Source of the DNA: Pontibacter deserti
GTDB lineage: Bacteria; Bacteroidota; Bacteroidia; Cytophagales; Hymenobacteraceae
Direction: 5' to 3'
DNA: 64,000 nucleotides
NCBI RefSeq assembly: GCF_023630255.1
Contig: NZ_JALPRS010000001.1
Span: forward strand, 2,046,001-2,110,000
Part shown: one piece after another, positions 1 to 8,142 of the stretch
How positions within the stretch are numbered: position 1 is the stretch's first letter
How the letters are laid out: every line of letters starts with the position of its first letter
Translations under genes and position numbers: made by a program
The notes under the pieces: model-generated
Seen by the model: the letters and a program-made list of their open reading frames with translations, nothing else
What the model was told of the DNA's origin: nothing
The model's database searches: none

Positions 1-104
1 ACAACCTGCCTGAGCTGGATAAGAAATTGAAAGAAGGCGCTGACAAAGCCAAAGCTATTGCTGCGCCTGTATTGCAGCGTGTACGCCAGAAATTAGGTTA
101 CTAA
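1..104 (+). CDS. trpS: Tryptophanyl-tRNA synthetase, C-terminal end (partial)
   Basis: Only the last 33 codons are in the window, ending at TAA 102-104. The translated tail contains EGADKAKAIAAPVLQRVRQ and ends in LGY, which matches the helical C-terminus of bacterial tryptophanyl-tRNA synthetases, where a Gly-Ala-(x)-Lys-Ala helix is followed by a Val-Arg-(x)-x-Leu-Gly end. That enzyme charges tRNA-Trp in the cytoplasm. The identification rests on this short tail and on memory of the family, so another class I synthetase or an unrelated helical protein is possible. A strong terminator follows directly, and a degraded copy of this gene end plus terminator lies near 660-742. Confidence 0.5.
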   Translation, partial: NLPELDKKLKEGADKAKAIAAPVLQRVRQKLGY

Positions 105-120
105 CCTACAGTTTATACTT

Positions 121-158
121 AAAAAAGGGCAGCTGAAATCTCAGTTGCCCCTTTTGCT
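121..158 (+). terminator. Rho-independent terminator, bidirectional
   Basis: A stem GGGCAGCTGA / TCAGTTGCCC (one G-U pair) at about 127-150 is preceded by an A run and followed by CTTTTGCTTT. It lies between the plus-strand trpS end and the minus-strand gene ending at 167, so it can serve both. Confidence 0.8.
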
Positions 159-166
159 TTATCAGG

Positions 167-496
167 TTACTTCTCCAGCAGGAAGTATAGAGTCTGAGTT
201 GGATCATTTGCACTTGGAGGAATTGCTGTGAAGTTGCTGCTTTTGATCTGCCAGCCGTTGTTTTGATACTCACTTACCAGCTTCATCACTTCGGTATAAT
301 CTTTCTTATGCTCAGCTTTCACCTGCTTTGTTTGGAAGGCCTGATTGCTTCCAGATAAGTAGATTGTCATATCTTTATAATTCCTATTTACTGCCATAAT
401 AGTCATGGTTTCTTTGGCAGTACCTTGCTCATACTGTTTGAAGCCGAAGAGAGCGGCTGCGGCAAAGAGGAGGGTAAAAAGTATAGCTTTGTTCAT
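167..496 (-). CDS. Hypothetical exported or membrane-anchored protein, 109 aa
   Basis: Not recognised. The N-terminus (residues 1-20) is a hydrophobic signal or anchor segment without a lipobox cysteine. The remainder is a small soluble domain rich in Lys, Gln and Thr, with a patch around residues 70-85 (VSEYQNNGWQIKSS) typical of short sheet-helix proteins that appear as DUF4177-like or orphan proteins in Bacteroidota. The start at 496 gives a good signal sequence. It converges with trpS and shares its terminator. No function can be assigned. Confidence 0.65.
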   Translation of the reverse strand: MNKAILFTLLFAAAALFGFKQYEQGTAKETMTIMAVNRNYKDMTIYLSGSNQAFQTKQVKAEHKKDYTEVMKLVSEYQNNGWQIKSSNFTAIPPSANDPTQTLYFLLEK

Positions 497-557
497 GTTT
501 GTAATATTTTAAAGTGGATAATATTAATTATTAAAAATATACTACGAACACTATATC

Positions 558-621
558 ACAAACTATAAAAGCGGAGGTGGCAACTTAACAACAGGCTGCT
601 GCCTCTGCTTTTATAGTTTGT
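558..621. repeat. Long imperfect inverted repeat
   Basis: Arms beginning ACAAACTATAAAAGC (558-572) and ending with its exact complement GCTTTTATAGTTTGT (607-621) enclose a further partly paired GC-rich section. It sits in the 282-bp gap between two minus-strand genes. It has no T run suited to a terminator and each arm carries a copy of the AACTATA word. Confidence 0.6.
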
Positions 622-659
622 AGTATCAAATTTTCCGGATGAGAAAGCTTCAGTTGTTA

Positions 660-742
660 GTACGCAGAAACCTGGTTATTAAACTATAACTTATACTTAT
701 AAAAAAGGGGCAGCTGGTTTCTCAGCTGCCCCTTTTGCTTTT
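660..742 (+). repeat. Degenerate duplicate of the trpS 3' end and terminator
   Basis: Bases 660-742 line up with 80-159: both run GTACGC, AGAAA, GGTTA, a TAA-like triplet, a TTATACTT word, an A run, then a GGGCAGCTG hairpin and CCCCTTTTGCTTT. By eye about three quarters of the positions agree, with small indels. The hairpin here is perfect (GGGGCAGCTG 707-716 with CAGCTGCCCC 723-732) and acts as a terminator for the minus-strand lipoprotein gene ending at 779. Confidence 0.6.
701..742. terminator. Rho-independent terminator
   Basis: A perfect 10-bp stem (707-716 / 723-732) with a 6-base loop, A-rich on one side and T-rich on the other. On the minus strand it follows the lipoprotein gene that stops at 779. 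Confidence 0.75.
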
Positions 743-778
743 ATACTTAATAGCAGGATTATAATTTCCCGGCTTTAC

Positions 779-1156
779 TTATTTCTTGGTTAAAGGTGCA
801 CCTACTGGTATGCCACAATCGTGGCCTGGCTGACCGTGCGGCGGGTTTGTGCCTGGAGCAACTGTTTGAGGTTGTGTAGTTGATGGCGTAAATGTTGGTT
901 GTGGTACAGATAAGTTCGGCTGAGCCGGAGAGTTAAGCGGTGCACCAACTTTAATATCGCAACGGTGGCCCGGCTCGCCATGTGGCGGGTTCAAACCTAC
1001 CGTAGTTGCTGGTGTGGTAGCCTGGTTAGGGGCAACTGTTGCCGGGGCATTAGCAGCCGGTGCAGTAGTTGTTTTGGTTTCCGTTTTACCGGAATCAGAG
1101 CAACTCATCAGGCCAACAAATAAAGCTGCCACTGCAATCTGGAATGTTATTTTCAT
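779..1156 (-). CDS. Small lipoprotein with two PHGxPGHxC repeats
   Basis: A 125-residue lipoprotein. The signal peptide ends in a lipobox with Cys19 (LMSC). A Thr/Ala/Pro-rich linker follows, then two copies of the motif G-x-NPPHG-x-PGH-x-C-x-I-x-VGAPL, at about residues 54-74 and 102-121. Each copy carries two His and one Cys in fixed spacing. This suggests metal or haem binding, but that is inference. Similar Pro-His-Gly lipoproteins recur in Cytophagales from memory, without a function known to me. It is preceded by an unremarkable 85-bp gap and followed by its own terminator. Confidence 0.75.
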   Translation of the reverse strand: MKITFQIAVAALFVGLMSCSDSGKTETKTTTAPAANAPATVAPNQATTPATTVGLNPPHGEPGHRCDIKVGAPLNSPAQPNLSVPQPTFTPSTTQPQTVAPGTNPPHGQPGHDCGIPVGAPLTKK

Positions 1157-1241
1157 GGTGCGTTTTGTTTTGAGCGGAATCAGAAACTAATATACGTATA
1201 AATGCTGATAAAGAACACTGTATCAGCTGTATACTTATTGT

Positions 1242-2012
1242 TTAATCCCCACAGATATATGATATAGTATCTGGTCCTAAACCTATACTACTATTTATTA
1301 ACGAAGAATAAGTACTTAATTCTGGATAGCCTTTCGAGTTATAATTATGTGATTTTACATATTGCTCTACAATCTGCCCATTTTTGTTTTTTATAACCAC
1401 TTTTAGAATATTGTTAGCTATTAGTAAATCCAGGCTTATCCTCTCATAGTCATCTCTTATCATACTAAAGTAGGGTGAAATAGCATAGAGTGGATTTATT
1501 TTATTATCATATTCAACCTCTATAGAATTAAATAATTCATCGTTTGATGTTATCAAAATCTTATTCTCTTCCAGGTAAGAATAAGTATTAGTGAACCGAT
1601 CGTCGTACATTTTTATAAGTTGGCCTTTTGTATTATACTCAAATAAGTTACTATACCAATAAGTAAGATGCCCATCCCATTGTCTAAAAACATTTCGCTT
1701 TACCAATTGATCAGCACTATTGTATTCATAGGTAAAATAATCTAGCAAATCACCATCATTATTAAATCTGGAATACTTTATAATGTTGCCTTTGCCATCA
1801 TATTCTAGTTTATAGTTTAAAGTAGAAAATGCTACCGGACTGATTTGCTTTATTTCCTTAAGTCTGTATTGCTTGTCATATACATATTTATATTTGACCC
1901 CATGGATAATAGCCTCGTTTATCAAACATTTATCCTTAAGAGTAACTGCTTCATCTTTTTCGCAGGCTAATATGGTAAACAACAAAAGAATTGGAATCAG
2001 ATATTTCTTCAT
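1242..2012 (-). CDS. Lipoprotein with YD-repeat-like segments
   Basis: A 256-residue lipoprotein: signal peptide with lipobox ILAC (Cys17), followed by tandem sheet motifs of the form EYDxxGNIIKY, YEYNSADQLVKR and FEYNTKGQLIKMY. These resemble RHS/YD repeats, common in Bacteroidota surface lipoproteins. It is AT-rich compared with its neighbours (many AAT, TAT and ATA codons), which hints at later acquisition. It is the first of several minus-strand small secreted proteins. The function is unknown; a surface-binding role is only a guess. Confidence 0.7.
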   Translation of the reverse strand: MKKYLIPILLLFTILACEKDEAVTLKDKCLINEAIIHGVKYKYVYDKQYRLKEIKQISPVAFSTLNYKLEYDGKGNIIKYSRFNNDGDLLDYFTYEYNSADQLVKRNVFRQWDGHLTYWYSNLFEYNTKGQLIKMYDDRFTNTYSYLEENKILITSNDELFNSIEVEYDNKINPLYAISPYFSMIRDDYERISLDLLIANNILKVVIKNKNGQIVEQYVKSHNYNSKGYPELSTYSSLINSSIGLGPDTISYICGD

Positions 2013-2044
2013 GTCATGTTCTTAGTAAGACTGTATAAAGCAGT

Positions 2045-2635
2045 TTAGTTTTTGCCAATAGCAATAACAGGAAGTTCAGCAGCGATCATTTCCTTCAGGT
2101 AATCGGTTCTGTCTGTTTTTAGGTTCTTCAGGAAAGGAATAATCGCATCTCCGTAGCTCCTTTTAGAGTAAGCATAAACAAGTATAGCTTTTTGGCCAGC
2201 ACCAACCTCTATTTGCTTGTATCGGTAAACATTAAATTCTGCGATTGCTATTTTATCATTCTTCTTTTCACTGAGAATGAAATCAACTATAAACTCTTTT
2301 CCGTTTGCGCTTTCGTTAACCTGGTAATTACATAGTTCATCAGTTTGCTTTCGCTTCGCCAGTTCTTTTACTTTTTGGGCAACAGCTTGTTCAGCTTCCA
2401 GGTCAGTAGCAAACAGGTGGATGGTGAGCATCTGGTTAAAGTTCTCCAGCTTCTCCCCTTTCGGCAGATATTCCTGTATGTAGTAGATATCGTTTGGTTT
2501 ATCTGTCCAGGCTAGTTCAAATTTACTTTTGTTAAACTTCAACGGCCCTTTTACCGACAGCCTGTCTATGGTATTATCAGATACAAAGGTGAAGGAGAAC
2601 AGGAAGATGGATAGGATGAGTAAAGAGTGTTTCAT
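2045..2635 (-). CDS. Hypothetical secreted protein, 196 aa
   Basis: A signal peptide (residues 1-18, SIFLFSFTFVS) is followed by a soluble domain of about 175 residues with alternating sheet patterns. There is no lipobox and no catalytic motif that I recognise. It lies 32 bp from the lipoprotein gene downstream and 31 bp from the plug-like protein upstream, so co-transcription is plausible. It is likely periplasmic. Function unknown. Confidence 0.65.
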   Translation of the reverse strand: MKHSLLILSIFLFSFTFVSDNTIDRLSVKGPLKFNKSKFELAWTDKPNDIYYIQEYLPKGEKLENFNQMLTIHLFATDLEAEQAVAQKVKELAKRKQTDELCNYQVNESANGKEFIVDFILSEKKNDKIAIAEFNVYRYKQIEVGAGQKAILVYAYSKRSYGDAIIPFLKNLKTDRTDYLKEMIAAELPVIAIGKN

Positions 2636-2666
2636 GTTATAGGTTTTAAAGTAATTCGTATTCAGA

Positions 2667-3077
2667 TTATTTCTTACTGCTTTTTTTAGTGGTGATAAAA
2701 ACTACACCTTGTTTACCCATTTCACCATACATCATAGTTATCTTCTTATCTGTCTCAGCTTTTATAGTTTCCACATCTTCCAATTTCAAGTTATTCAGGG
2801 CCTCCATTGTATAACCACGTCCGTCAAGTATAATCAGTGGAGAAGGATTTTGTGTGATTGGGAAAGATTCACGAACAACTGTTCTCCCATCTTTATCTTT
2901 TGTAATTGATGCTTCTATTTTACCTTCTCTTTTGTTGCTGGTAGAGTCGTAAGTATAGTTAAGATCAGTCTTCATCACTTCCACCACTTTCAGGTACAGG
3001 TCAGATTTGGTAGCATCTTGAGCAAAAGTATAAGATGCTGTAAAGTATAGCAGGGTGATTAGTATAAGCTTTTTCAT
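2667..3077 (-). CDS. Small secreted protein with a TonB-receptor plug-like C-terminus
   Basis: A 136-residue protein with a Sec signal peptide ending in TFAQ (about residue 20). Residues 80-132 run PLIILDGRGYTMEALNNL, ED-VETIKA, then YGEMGKQGVVFITTKK. This mirrors the end of the SusC plug domain (PLxVIDG ... ED-IESIEVLK ... YGSRGANGVxxITTKK), but there is no barrel and no transport domain. The ATG overlaps the TGA of the upstream gene by four bases (ATGA), so translation is coupled. It may be a periplasmic adaptor that mimics the plug, or a relic; this is inference. Confidence 0.7.
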   Translation of the reverse strand: MKKLILITLLYFTASYTFAQDATKSDLYLKVVEVMKTDLNYTYDSTSNKREGKIEASITKDKDGRTVVRESFPITQNPSPLIILDGRGYTMEALNNLKLEDVETIKAETDKKITMMYGEMGKQGVVFITTKKSSKK

Positions 3078-3925
3078 TTACTGATTTCTACTTGTTGACT
3101 GGATTGAGTTTGTGAATTTACTGTTATCTTTAAGTTGTTCACATTCATACTCATCTGCATATCTAAATCAGACTCATGTTTCGTAGTGAATCTATTTTCT
3201 ATATCGTATTCAGATATCCCTTTACCTGAACCTGTAGCTGTAATATTAGATTGCTCCACCGTCATGTCCAATTGAACTGTTTGGACAATATCAAAAAAAG
3301 CAATTTGACTTTTAATGTCTTTTAGCTTATAAATTGTATTTATAGTTATCTTAACTGGGCTCATTCCAGCTATAGGAATAGTCATTGGCAACGCTTGTGT
3401 AAATTCGTCTCCAATCTTCATTGGCTTATCAGGAAAACGAATTTGGTTCTGCATACTCTCTAAAGTAGCTTTCAGAGTATATCGTAGGCTTTCATTCAAT
3501 TTTTCACTAATTAATGTATCAATTACAAATTGATTATCAGCTTTATAGTTACCCTTTACAATAAGGCCAGAAATAGGGCTTTCTTCCTCGGTGGTTTTGC
3601 CGTTGCTAATGTTTACAGATGTTGCTTTATCGTAATTTATAGTAGCTGGAAAACTTTTGTCTTTGCGAATTGCTCCAGTGTTGATAGTAGAGATCATATT
3701 GCTTGAGCTCTCCGTTTTAATTGGAAGCTCTATTCCCTTTGCATTGATTTTTGAAATTAAATCATCAGGTCCTTCAAAATTCACCGAAGAGAGAGAATGA
3801 CTTTCTACTGTAGTAGTATATTTTGTATCGGGTAAAAATTTATTTGATAATACTACTTCCTTTTTCTGTGCAAAGGCTATAGTTGTATATACAAACAAGA
3901 ATAGTAAAAGGAAAAATTTTTTCAT
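3074..3925 (-). CDS. Secreted protein, DUF6263-like, 283 aa
   Basis: The start is set at the methionine of MKKFFLLLFLFVYTTIAFAQ (3925), which gives a clean signal peptide; the open frame extends 19 codons upstream without signal character. The mature domain is about 260 residues of sheet-rich sequence including FPDKPMKIGDEFTQALPM, a pattern found in DUF6263-type proteins of Bacteroidota (KPVKxGDxW). No catalytic residues were seen. It is coupled to the plug-like protein by an ATGA overlap, so the two probably work in the same compartment. The function is unknown. Confidence 0.65.
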   Translation of the reverse strand: MKKFFLLLFLFVYTTIAFAQKKEVVLSNKFLPDTKYTTTVESHSLSSVNFEGPDDLISKINAKGIELPIKTESSSNMISTINTGAIRKDKSFPATINYDKATSVNISNGKTTEEESPISGLIVKGNYKADNQFVIDTLISEKLNESLRYTLKATLESMQNQIRFPDKPMKIGDEFTQALPMTIPIAGMSPVKITINTIYKLKDIKSQIAFFDIVQTVQLDMTVEQSNITATGSGKGISEYDIENRFTTKHESDLDMQMSMNVNNLKITVNSQTQSSQQVEISK

Positions 3926-4133
3926 TTCTAAAATTGTAAAATAGCAGATTTGGTAAATAAAAGCTGGTTTGGTAATACTCAATTGTACAATTAATAATAT
4001 TCAGCTATCACAATATAAGTAGAACACATCAAAAGCCAAGTATAAAAATTGCCGCACCTACCTTGGCATAAAGCCTTGGCAAGTGCGGCAAGTATAAATG
4101 TTAACTCTTTAGTGCTTACTGTTAACTGTAAAG

Positions 4134-4532
4134 CTATTCGGCTGTCCAGAGTACGCGCTCCTGGTCTGAAAGTATAAGCAGGATACGTGGCGGGTTAGCT
4201 ACCAGCACCAAACGCATCTCTACTCCCGGAAACTTATCCGACTCCACCCAAACGCCTTCGCTCTCTTCGCCTTCTTCCAGTTCTTTCCCATCTACAGAGC
4301 TGGCCAGGTACGCAGTTGGTAGCAGTATGTCGGCATCAGACTTTATTTTGCTGTGTACATCTTCCAGTACTTCTTCCAGGTAATCGCCGTACGTTTCGTT
4401 AAAATCATCTTCCAGGTCGTGCAGTTCTTCTTCTACATCATCGTAGCGTGCATCGTTATAGTCCAGCTTGTTCAGCTCTTCCTTCTTCTGTAAAATGGCA
4501 ACAAGGTCTTTGTTCAGCGTATCTGCGTTCAT
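4134..4532 (-). CDS. Acidic conserved hypothetical protein, 132 aa
   Basis: The start is placed at the Met of MNADTLNKDLVAIL (4532); the 18 codons before it (rich in Cys, Ile, Gln) look untranslated. The protein is very acidic, with a probable helical hairpin at residues 10-60 (DYNDARYDDVEEELHDLEDDFNETYGDYLEEVLEDV) split by short turns, then a sheet domain ending RILLILSDQERVLWTAE. There is no signal peptide, so it is cytoplasmic. Not recognised beyond being typical of Hymenobacteraceae-like genomes. It is divergent from hpd. Confidence 0.65.
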   Translation of the reverse strand: MNADTLNKDLVAILQKKEELNKLDYNDARYDDVEEELHDLEDDFNETYGDYLEEVLEDVHSKIKSDADILLPTAYLASSVDGKELEEGEESEGVWVESDKFPGVEMRLVLVANPPRILLILSDQERVLWTAE

Positions 4533-4680
4533 AGCTTTATTCTGTTTTTTACAAATTTGAAAACATGCCGTAGCAATTGCAAGCATTCCGGTGATAATTT
4601 ACTTACAGCCCTCCCATTTTTGATAAAACTATAAAAGCTGTATTTTTACGTAATACATTGTAACACTAATACTACAGACT

Positions 4681-5805
4681 ATGACTACCAAGACGATAAC
4701 TTCAGAAAGTATAGCTACCGATATCCTACCTTTAAATGGCACCGATCATATTGAGTTTTATGTAGGCAACGCCAAGCAGGCAGCCCATTTTTACCAGACT
4801 GCCTTCGGTTTTAAACTGGTGGCTTATGCAGGCCCCGAAACCGGTGTACGCGACCGCGCCTCTTATGTGCTGCAGCAGGAGAAAATCCGTTTGGTACTTA
4901 CAACCGGTATCAGCCCTGATTCTGACATTGCCCTGCATGTGCACCTGCACGGCGACGGCGTAAAGGTGCTGGCCCTGTGGGTGGATGATGCAGAAGAAGC
5001 TTTCCGAGGCACAGTGGCGCGCGGTGCAAAACCAGCCATGGAGCCTAAAACGATAACCGATGAGTTTGGCGAAGTTAAAATGGCATCTATCCATACCTAC
5101 GGCGACACTATCCATACTTTTGTAGAGCGCAAAAACTATAGCGGTGTGTTTATGCCGGGTTACGTAGAGCGCACTTCTGAGCTGCAGGTAGAGCCTGTTG
5201 GCCTGAAGTATGTAGACCACTGCGTAGGCAACGTGGAGTTGGGTAAAATGAATGAGTGGGTGAAGTTCTACGAAGATGTGATGGGCTTTAAACTACTGCT
5301 TACTTTCGACGACAACGATATCAGCACCGAGTATACTGCCCTGATGTCGAAAGTAGTATCAAACGGTAACGGATACATCAAATTCCCGATAAACGAGCCA
5401 GCTGAAGGTAAAAAGAAGTCGCAGATAGACGAGTACCTGGAGTTTTACCGTGGTGCGGGCGTACAGCACATCGCCGTTGCGACAAATGATATTCTGCATA
5501 CCGTAGCTGAGCTGCGCCGCCGTGGTGTAGAGTTCCTGCGCGTGCCGGATACCTATTACGAAGACCTGATCGAGCGTATCGGCCATATTGATGAAGACAT
5601 GGCTGACCTGCGCAAACTGAATATACTTGTTGACCGTGACGACGAAGGTTATCTTTTGCAGATCTTCACAAAACCGGTAGAAGACAGACCGACTGTATTC
5701 TATGAGATCATTCAGCGTAAAGGAGCTAAATCGTTTGGTAAAGGCAACTTCAAAGCTTTGTTCGAAGCCATTGAGCGTGAGCAGGCCCTGCGTGGTAACC
5801 TTTAG
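4681..5805 (+). CDS. hpd: 4-hydroxyphenylpyruvate dioxygenase
   Basis: The 374-residue protein has the two-domain vicinal-oxygen-chelate fold of HPPD. The N-terminal domain begins TDHIEFYVGNAKQAAHFYQ and the C-terminal domain VDHCVGNVELGKMNEWVKFYEDVMGF. The iron triad is visible as His180, His263 (VQHIA) and Glu342 (FYEIIQR), and the C-terminal gate helix (GKGNFKALFEAIEREQ) is present. It converts 4-hydroxyphenylpyruvate to homogentisate in tyrosine breakdown. Length is normal for the family. No other tyrosine-pathway gene is adjacent, although an FAH-family gene lies at 16.8 kb. It is preceded by an AT-rich leader and is transcribed alone. Confidence 0.95.
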   Translation: MTTKTITSESIATDILPLNGTDHIEFYVGNAKQAAHFYQTAFGFKLVAYAGPETGVRDRASYVLQQEKIRLVLTTGISPDSDIALHVHLHGDGVKVLALWVDDAEEAFRGTVARGAKPAMEPKTITDEFGEVKMASIHTYGDTIHTFVERKNYSGVFMPGYVERTSELQVEPVGLKYVDHCVGNVELGKMNEWVKFYEDVMGFKLLLTFDDNDISTEYTALMSKVVSNGNGYIKFPINEPAEGKKKSQIDEYLEFYRGAGVQHIAVATNDILHTVAELRRRGVEFLRVPDTYYEDLIERIGHIDEDMADLRKLNILVDRDDEGYLLQIFTKPVEDRPTVFYEIIQRKGAKSFGKGNFKALFEAIEREQALRGNL

Positions 5806-5938
5806 GCTTTAAATAAAGTATAGCCCGGTGTAAACCCGAGCTAAAATCTCTTTATTTTGATATTTATATATCACACCAGTTCTTCCGGAAGTACACTTGT
5901 ACAGAAAGGGCTGGTGTGATTTTTTGTCCCTACACAAC

Positions 5939-7696
5939 ATGAGTACAACACAAGAAACAACTATGATTGAACCTGCAATTCAAGAAAAAATAAATGGCTG
6001 GCTAAACGGCAACTACGACGAAGCCACCAAAGCAGAAATCAACGAATTACTGGAGCGTAACGAGCACGAAGCGCTGTCGGATGCTTTTTACCGCGACCTG
6101 GAATTTGGTACCGGTGGCCTGCGTGGCATTATGGGTGCAGGCAGCAACCGCATGAACCGCTATACATTGGGTATGGCAACACAGGGTCTGTGCAACTACC
6201 TGAAAGCTAACTTCCCGGGAGAGCGTGTGAAAGTAGCCATTGCCCACGACAGCCGCAACAACTCCCCTGAGTTTGCCCGCATTGCTGCCGACATCTTCTC
6301 AGCCAACGATATTGAAGTATACCTGTTCCAGGCGCTTCGCCCTACGCCGCAGCTATCGTTTGCCATCCGCCATTTAGGTTGCCAGAGTGGCGTGGTGGTT
6401 ACCGCATCGCATAACCCGAAGGAATACAACGGCTACAAAGTATACTGGAACGATGGCGCGCAGGTAACTGCCCCGCACGACAAAAATATCATCGCCGAAG
6501 TAAACAACATCACAAGTATAGATGAGGTGAAATTTACTCCTAAGCCAAACAACATTCACCTGTTGGGCGAAGAAATGGACGAAGCCTATATCATGAAAGT
6601 GATTGGTTTATCTATCTCGCAGGATGCCATTAAACGCCAGCACGACCTAAAGATCGTTTACACCCCGATACATGGTACAGGTATAACGTTGGTGCCTAAA
6701 GTGCTGCAGCGTTTTGGTTTTAGCAATGTAACTATAGTTGATGAACAATCTGAGCCAAACGGCAATTTCCCGACCGTAGTTTACCCGAACCCCGAAGAAA
6801 AGGAAGCCATGACGCTGGCCCTAAATAAAGCCCGTGAAATAGATGCTGACCTTATACTTGCCACCGACCCTGATTCAGACCGTGTAGGTATAGCCGTGAA
6901 AAACCTGAAAGGTGAATTTGTACTCCTGAACGGTAACCAGACTGGTGCGCTACTTATAAACTACCTATTGCAGGCATGGCAAACAGCAGGTAAGTTAACT
7001 GGCAAGGAGTTTATTGTTAAAACCATAGTTACAACAGACCTGATAAAGGACATTGCAGAAAGCTATGGCGTGAAGCACTACGAAACCCTTACCGGCTTTA
7101 AATACATAGCTGAGAAAATACGTGAGCTGGAAGGCAAAGAAGTATATATTGGCGGTGGCGAAGAGAGCTATGGCTACATGATCGGTGACTTTGTGCGCGA
7201 CAAGGATGGTATCTCAGCCTGCGCCCTGATTGCGGAAATGGCAGCTGTGGCAAAAGACCATGGACAGAGCCTGTTCGAGATGATGGTAGAGATGTACGAG
7301 AAGTATAATTTCTATAAAGAAGAGCTGGTATCGTTCACTAAAAAAGGACAGCGCGGCGCCGAAGAGATTCAGCAGATGATGGCTGAAATGCGTGCAAACC
7401 CGCCGCACACTATAGCTGGCTCTAAAGTAGTAGAAATAAGCGACTTTAAGCTTAGTGCCCGCAGAAACCTGGTTTCAGGTGAAGTAAGCCAACTTGGCCT
7501 GGAAAGCTCTAACGTGCTGCAATACCTGACCGAAGATGGAAGCAAAATATCTGCCCGCCCATCCGGTACAGAGCCAAAGATCAAGTTCTACATCAGTGTT
7601 AACGAGCCGCTGGCATCTGCAGCTGATTTTGATGCAACAGAGCAGAAACTGGATCAGAAAATAGAGCAGATACTGGTTGACCTGAAGCTAAAATAA
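5939..7696 (+). CDS. Phosphoglucomutase/phosphomannomutase (alpha-D-phosphohexomutase)
   Basis: 585 residues from the ATG at 5939; the frame is open further upstream but that part is rich in Cys/Trp and unlike the family. All four family loops are visible: catalytic phosphoserine Ser157 in TASHNPKEYNGYKVYW, the Mg site DPDSDR at 310-315, the sugar-specificity loop GGEESYG, and the phosphate-binding loop ARPSGTEPKIKFY near the C-terminus. The length fits the larger PGM subgroup (B. subtilis PgcA-like). It interconverts hexose 1- and 6-phosphates in the cytoplasm, feeding glycogen and nucleotide-sugar synthesis. Followed by a strong terminator. Confidence 0.93.
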   Translation: MSTTQETTMIEPAIQEKINGWLNGNYDEATKAEINELLERNEHEALSDAFYRDLEFGTGGLRGIMGAGSNRMNRYTLGMATQGLCNYLKANFPGERVKVAIAHDSRNNSPEFARIAADIFSANDIEVYLFQALRPTPQLSFAIRHLGCQSGVVVTASHNPKEYNGYKVYWNDGAQVTAPHDKNIIAEVNNITSIDEVKFTPKPNNIHLLGEEMDEAYIMKVIGLSISQDAIKRQHDLKIVYTPIHGTGITLVPKVLQRFGFSNVTIVDEQSEPNGNFPTVVYPNPEEKEAMTLALNKAREIDADLILATDPDSDRVGIAVKNLKGEFVLLNGNQTGALLINYLLQAWQTAGKLTGKEFIVKTIVTTDLIKDIAESYGVKHYETLTGFKYIAEKIRELEGKEVYIGGGEESYGYMIGDFVRDKDGISACALIAEMAAVAKDHGQSLFEMMVEMYEKYNFYKEELVSFTKKGQRGAEEIQQMMAEMRANPPHTIAGSKVVEISDFKLSARRNLVSGEVSQLGLESSNVLQYLTEDGSKISARPSGTEPKIKFYISVNEPLASAADFDATEQKLDQKIEQILVDLKLK

Positions 7697-7708
7697 GAAG
7701 TTATACTT

Positions 7709-7748
7709 GAAAAAAGCCCGCTCAACTATAAGTTGAGCGGGCTTTTTT
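7709..7748. terminator. Bidirectional rho-independent terminator
   Basis: A 12-bp stem GCCCGCTCAACT / AGTTGAGCGGGC with loop ATA, flanked by AAAAAA and TTTTTT. It separates the plus-strand phosphohexomutase from the converging minus-strand gene ending at 7750. The loop-closing bases recreate the AACTATA word. Confidence 0.9.
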
Positions 7749-7749
7749 A

Positions 7750-8103
7750 TTAGTTATCTTTTAACCTGTCTTCCAGTTTCGACAGCAAGTTCAGAAACTG
7801 GTCAGATTTATATTCTATACTTTTCAAACCATCATGTGCCTGATCGATCTGCCCGCTATTGTAAAGGCTAAACAGCTCAAGAGCCGTGGAATTCAATTCT
7901 TTATGTACAGTGGCGAGTTCGCTCATTTCGGGTTCGTGTAAATAACGCACATGCCCTACGGTGCTGAACCACTGGCTCACCGGACCAGAGCGCGAGAAGA
8001 AAGCCTCATCATATACACCCCCATAAAGTACAGACCGTACCTTGGATTTGTATAGGATGTGCTTTATCCGAAGCTGCTGAAAGTCGAGTTGGGCTAAATT
8101 CAT
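7750..8103 (-). CDS. CZB-like (chemoreceptor zinc-binding) stand-alone domain protein
   Basis: 117 residues, no signal peptide. The pattern RIKHILYKSKVRSVLYGG, then WFSTVG and later LATVHKELNSTALEL, follows the CZB domain (H-x-LWK-x-(K/R), C-x-(x)-G-x-W, H-x3-H). His15 and the Trp/Gly landmarks are retained. The usual cysteine before the Trp is absent (SGPVSQW) and the second His of the last pair is Asn. It would therefore have a weakened or lost zinc site. It follows the PAS-only gene by 39 bp and is probably co-transcribed, suggesting a two-part sensor. The domain assignment is by eye. Confidence 0.6.
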   Translation of the reverse strand: MNLAQLDFQQLRIKHILYKSKVRSVLYGGVYDEAFFSRSGPVSQWFSTVGHVRYLHEPEMSELATVHKELNSTALELFSLYNSGQIDQAHDGLKSIEYKSDQFLNLLSKLEDRLKDN

Positions 8104-8142
8104 TTAATTGCCTCTCTTACCATAATACCACACAGTTGTCTG

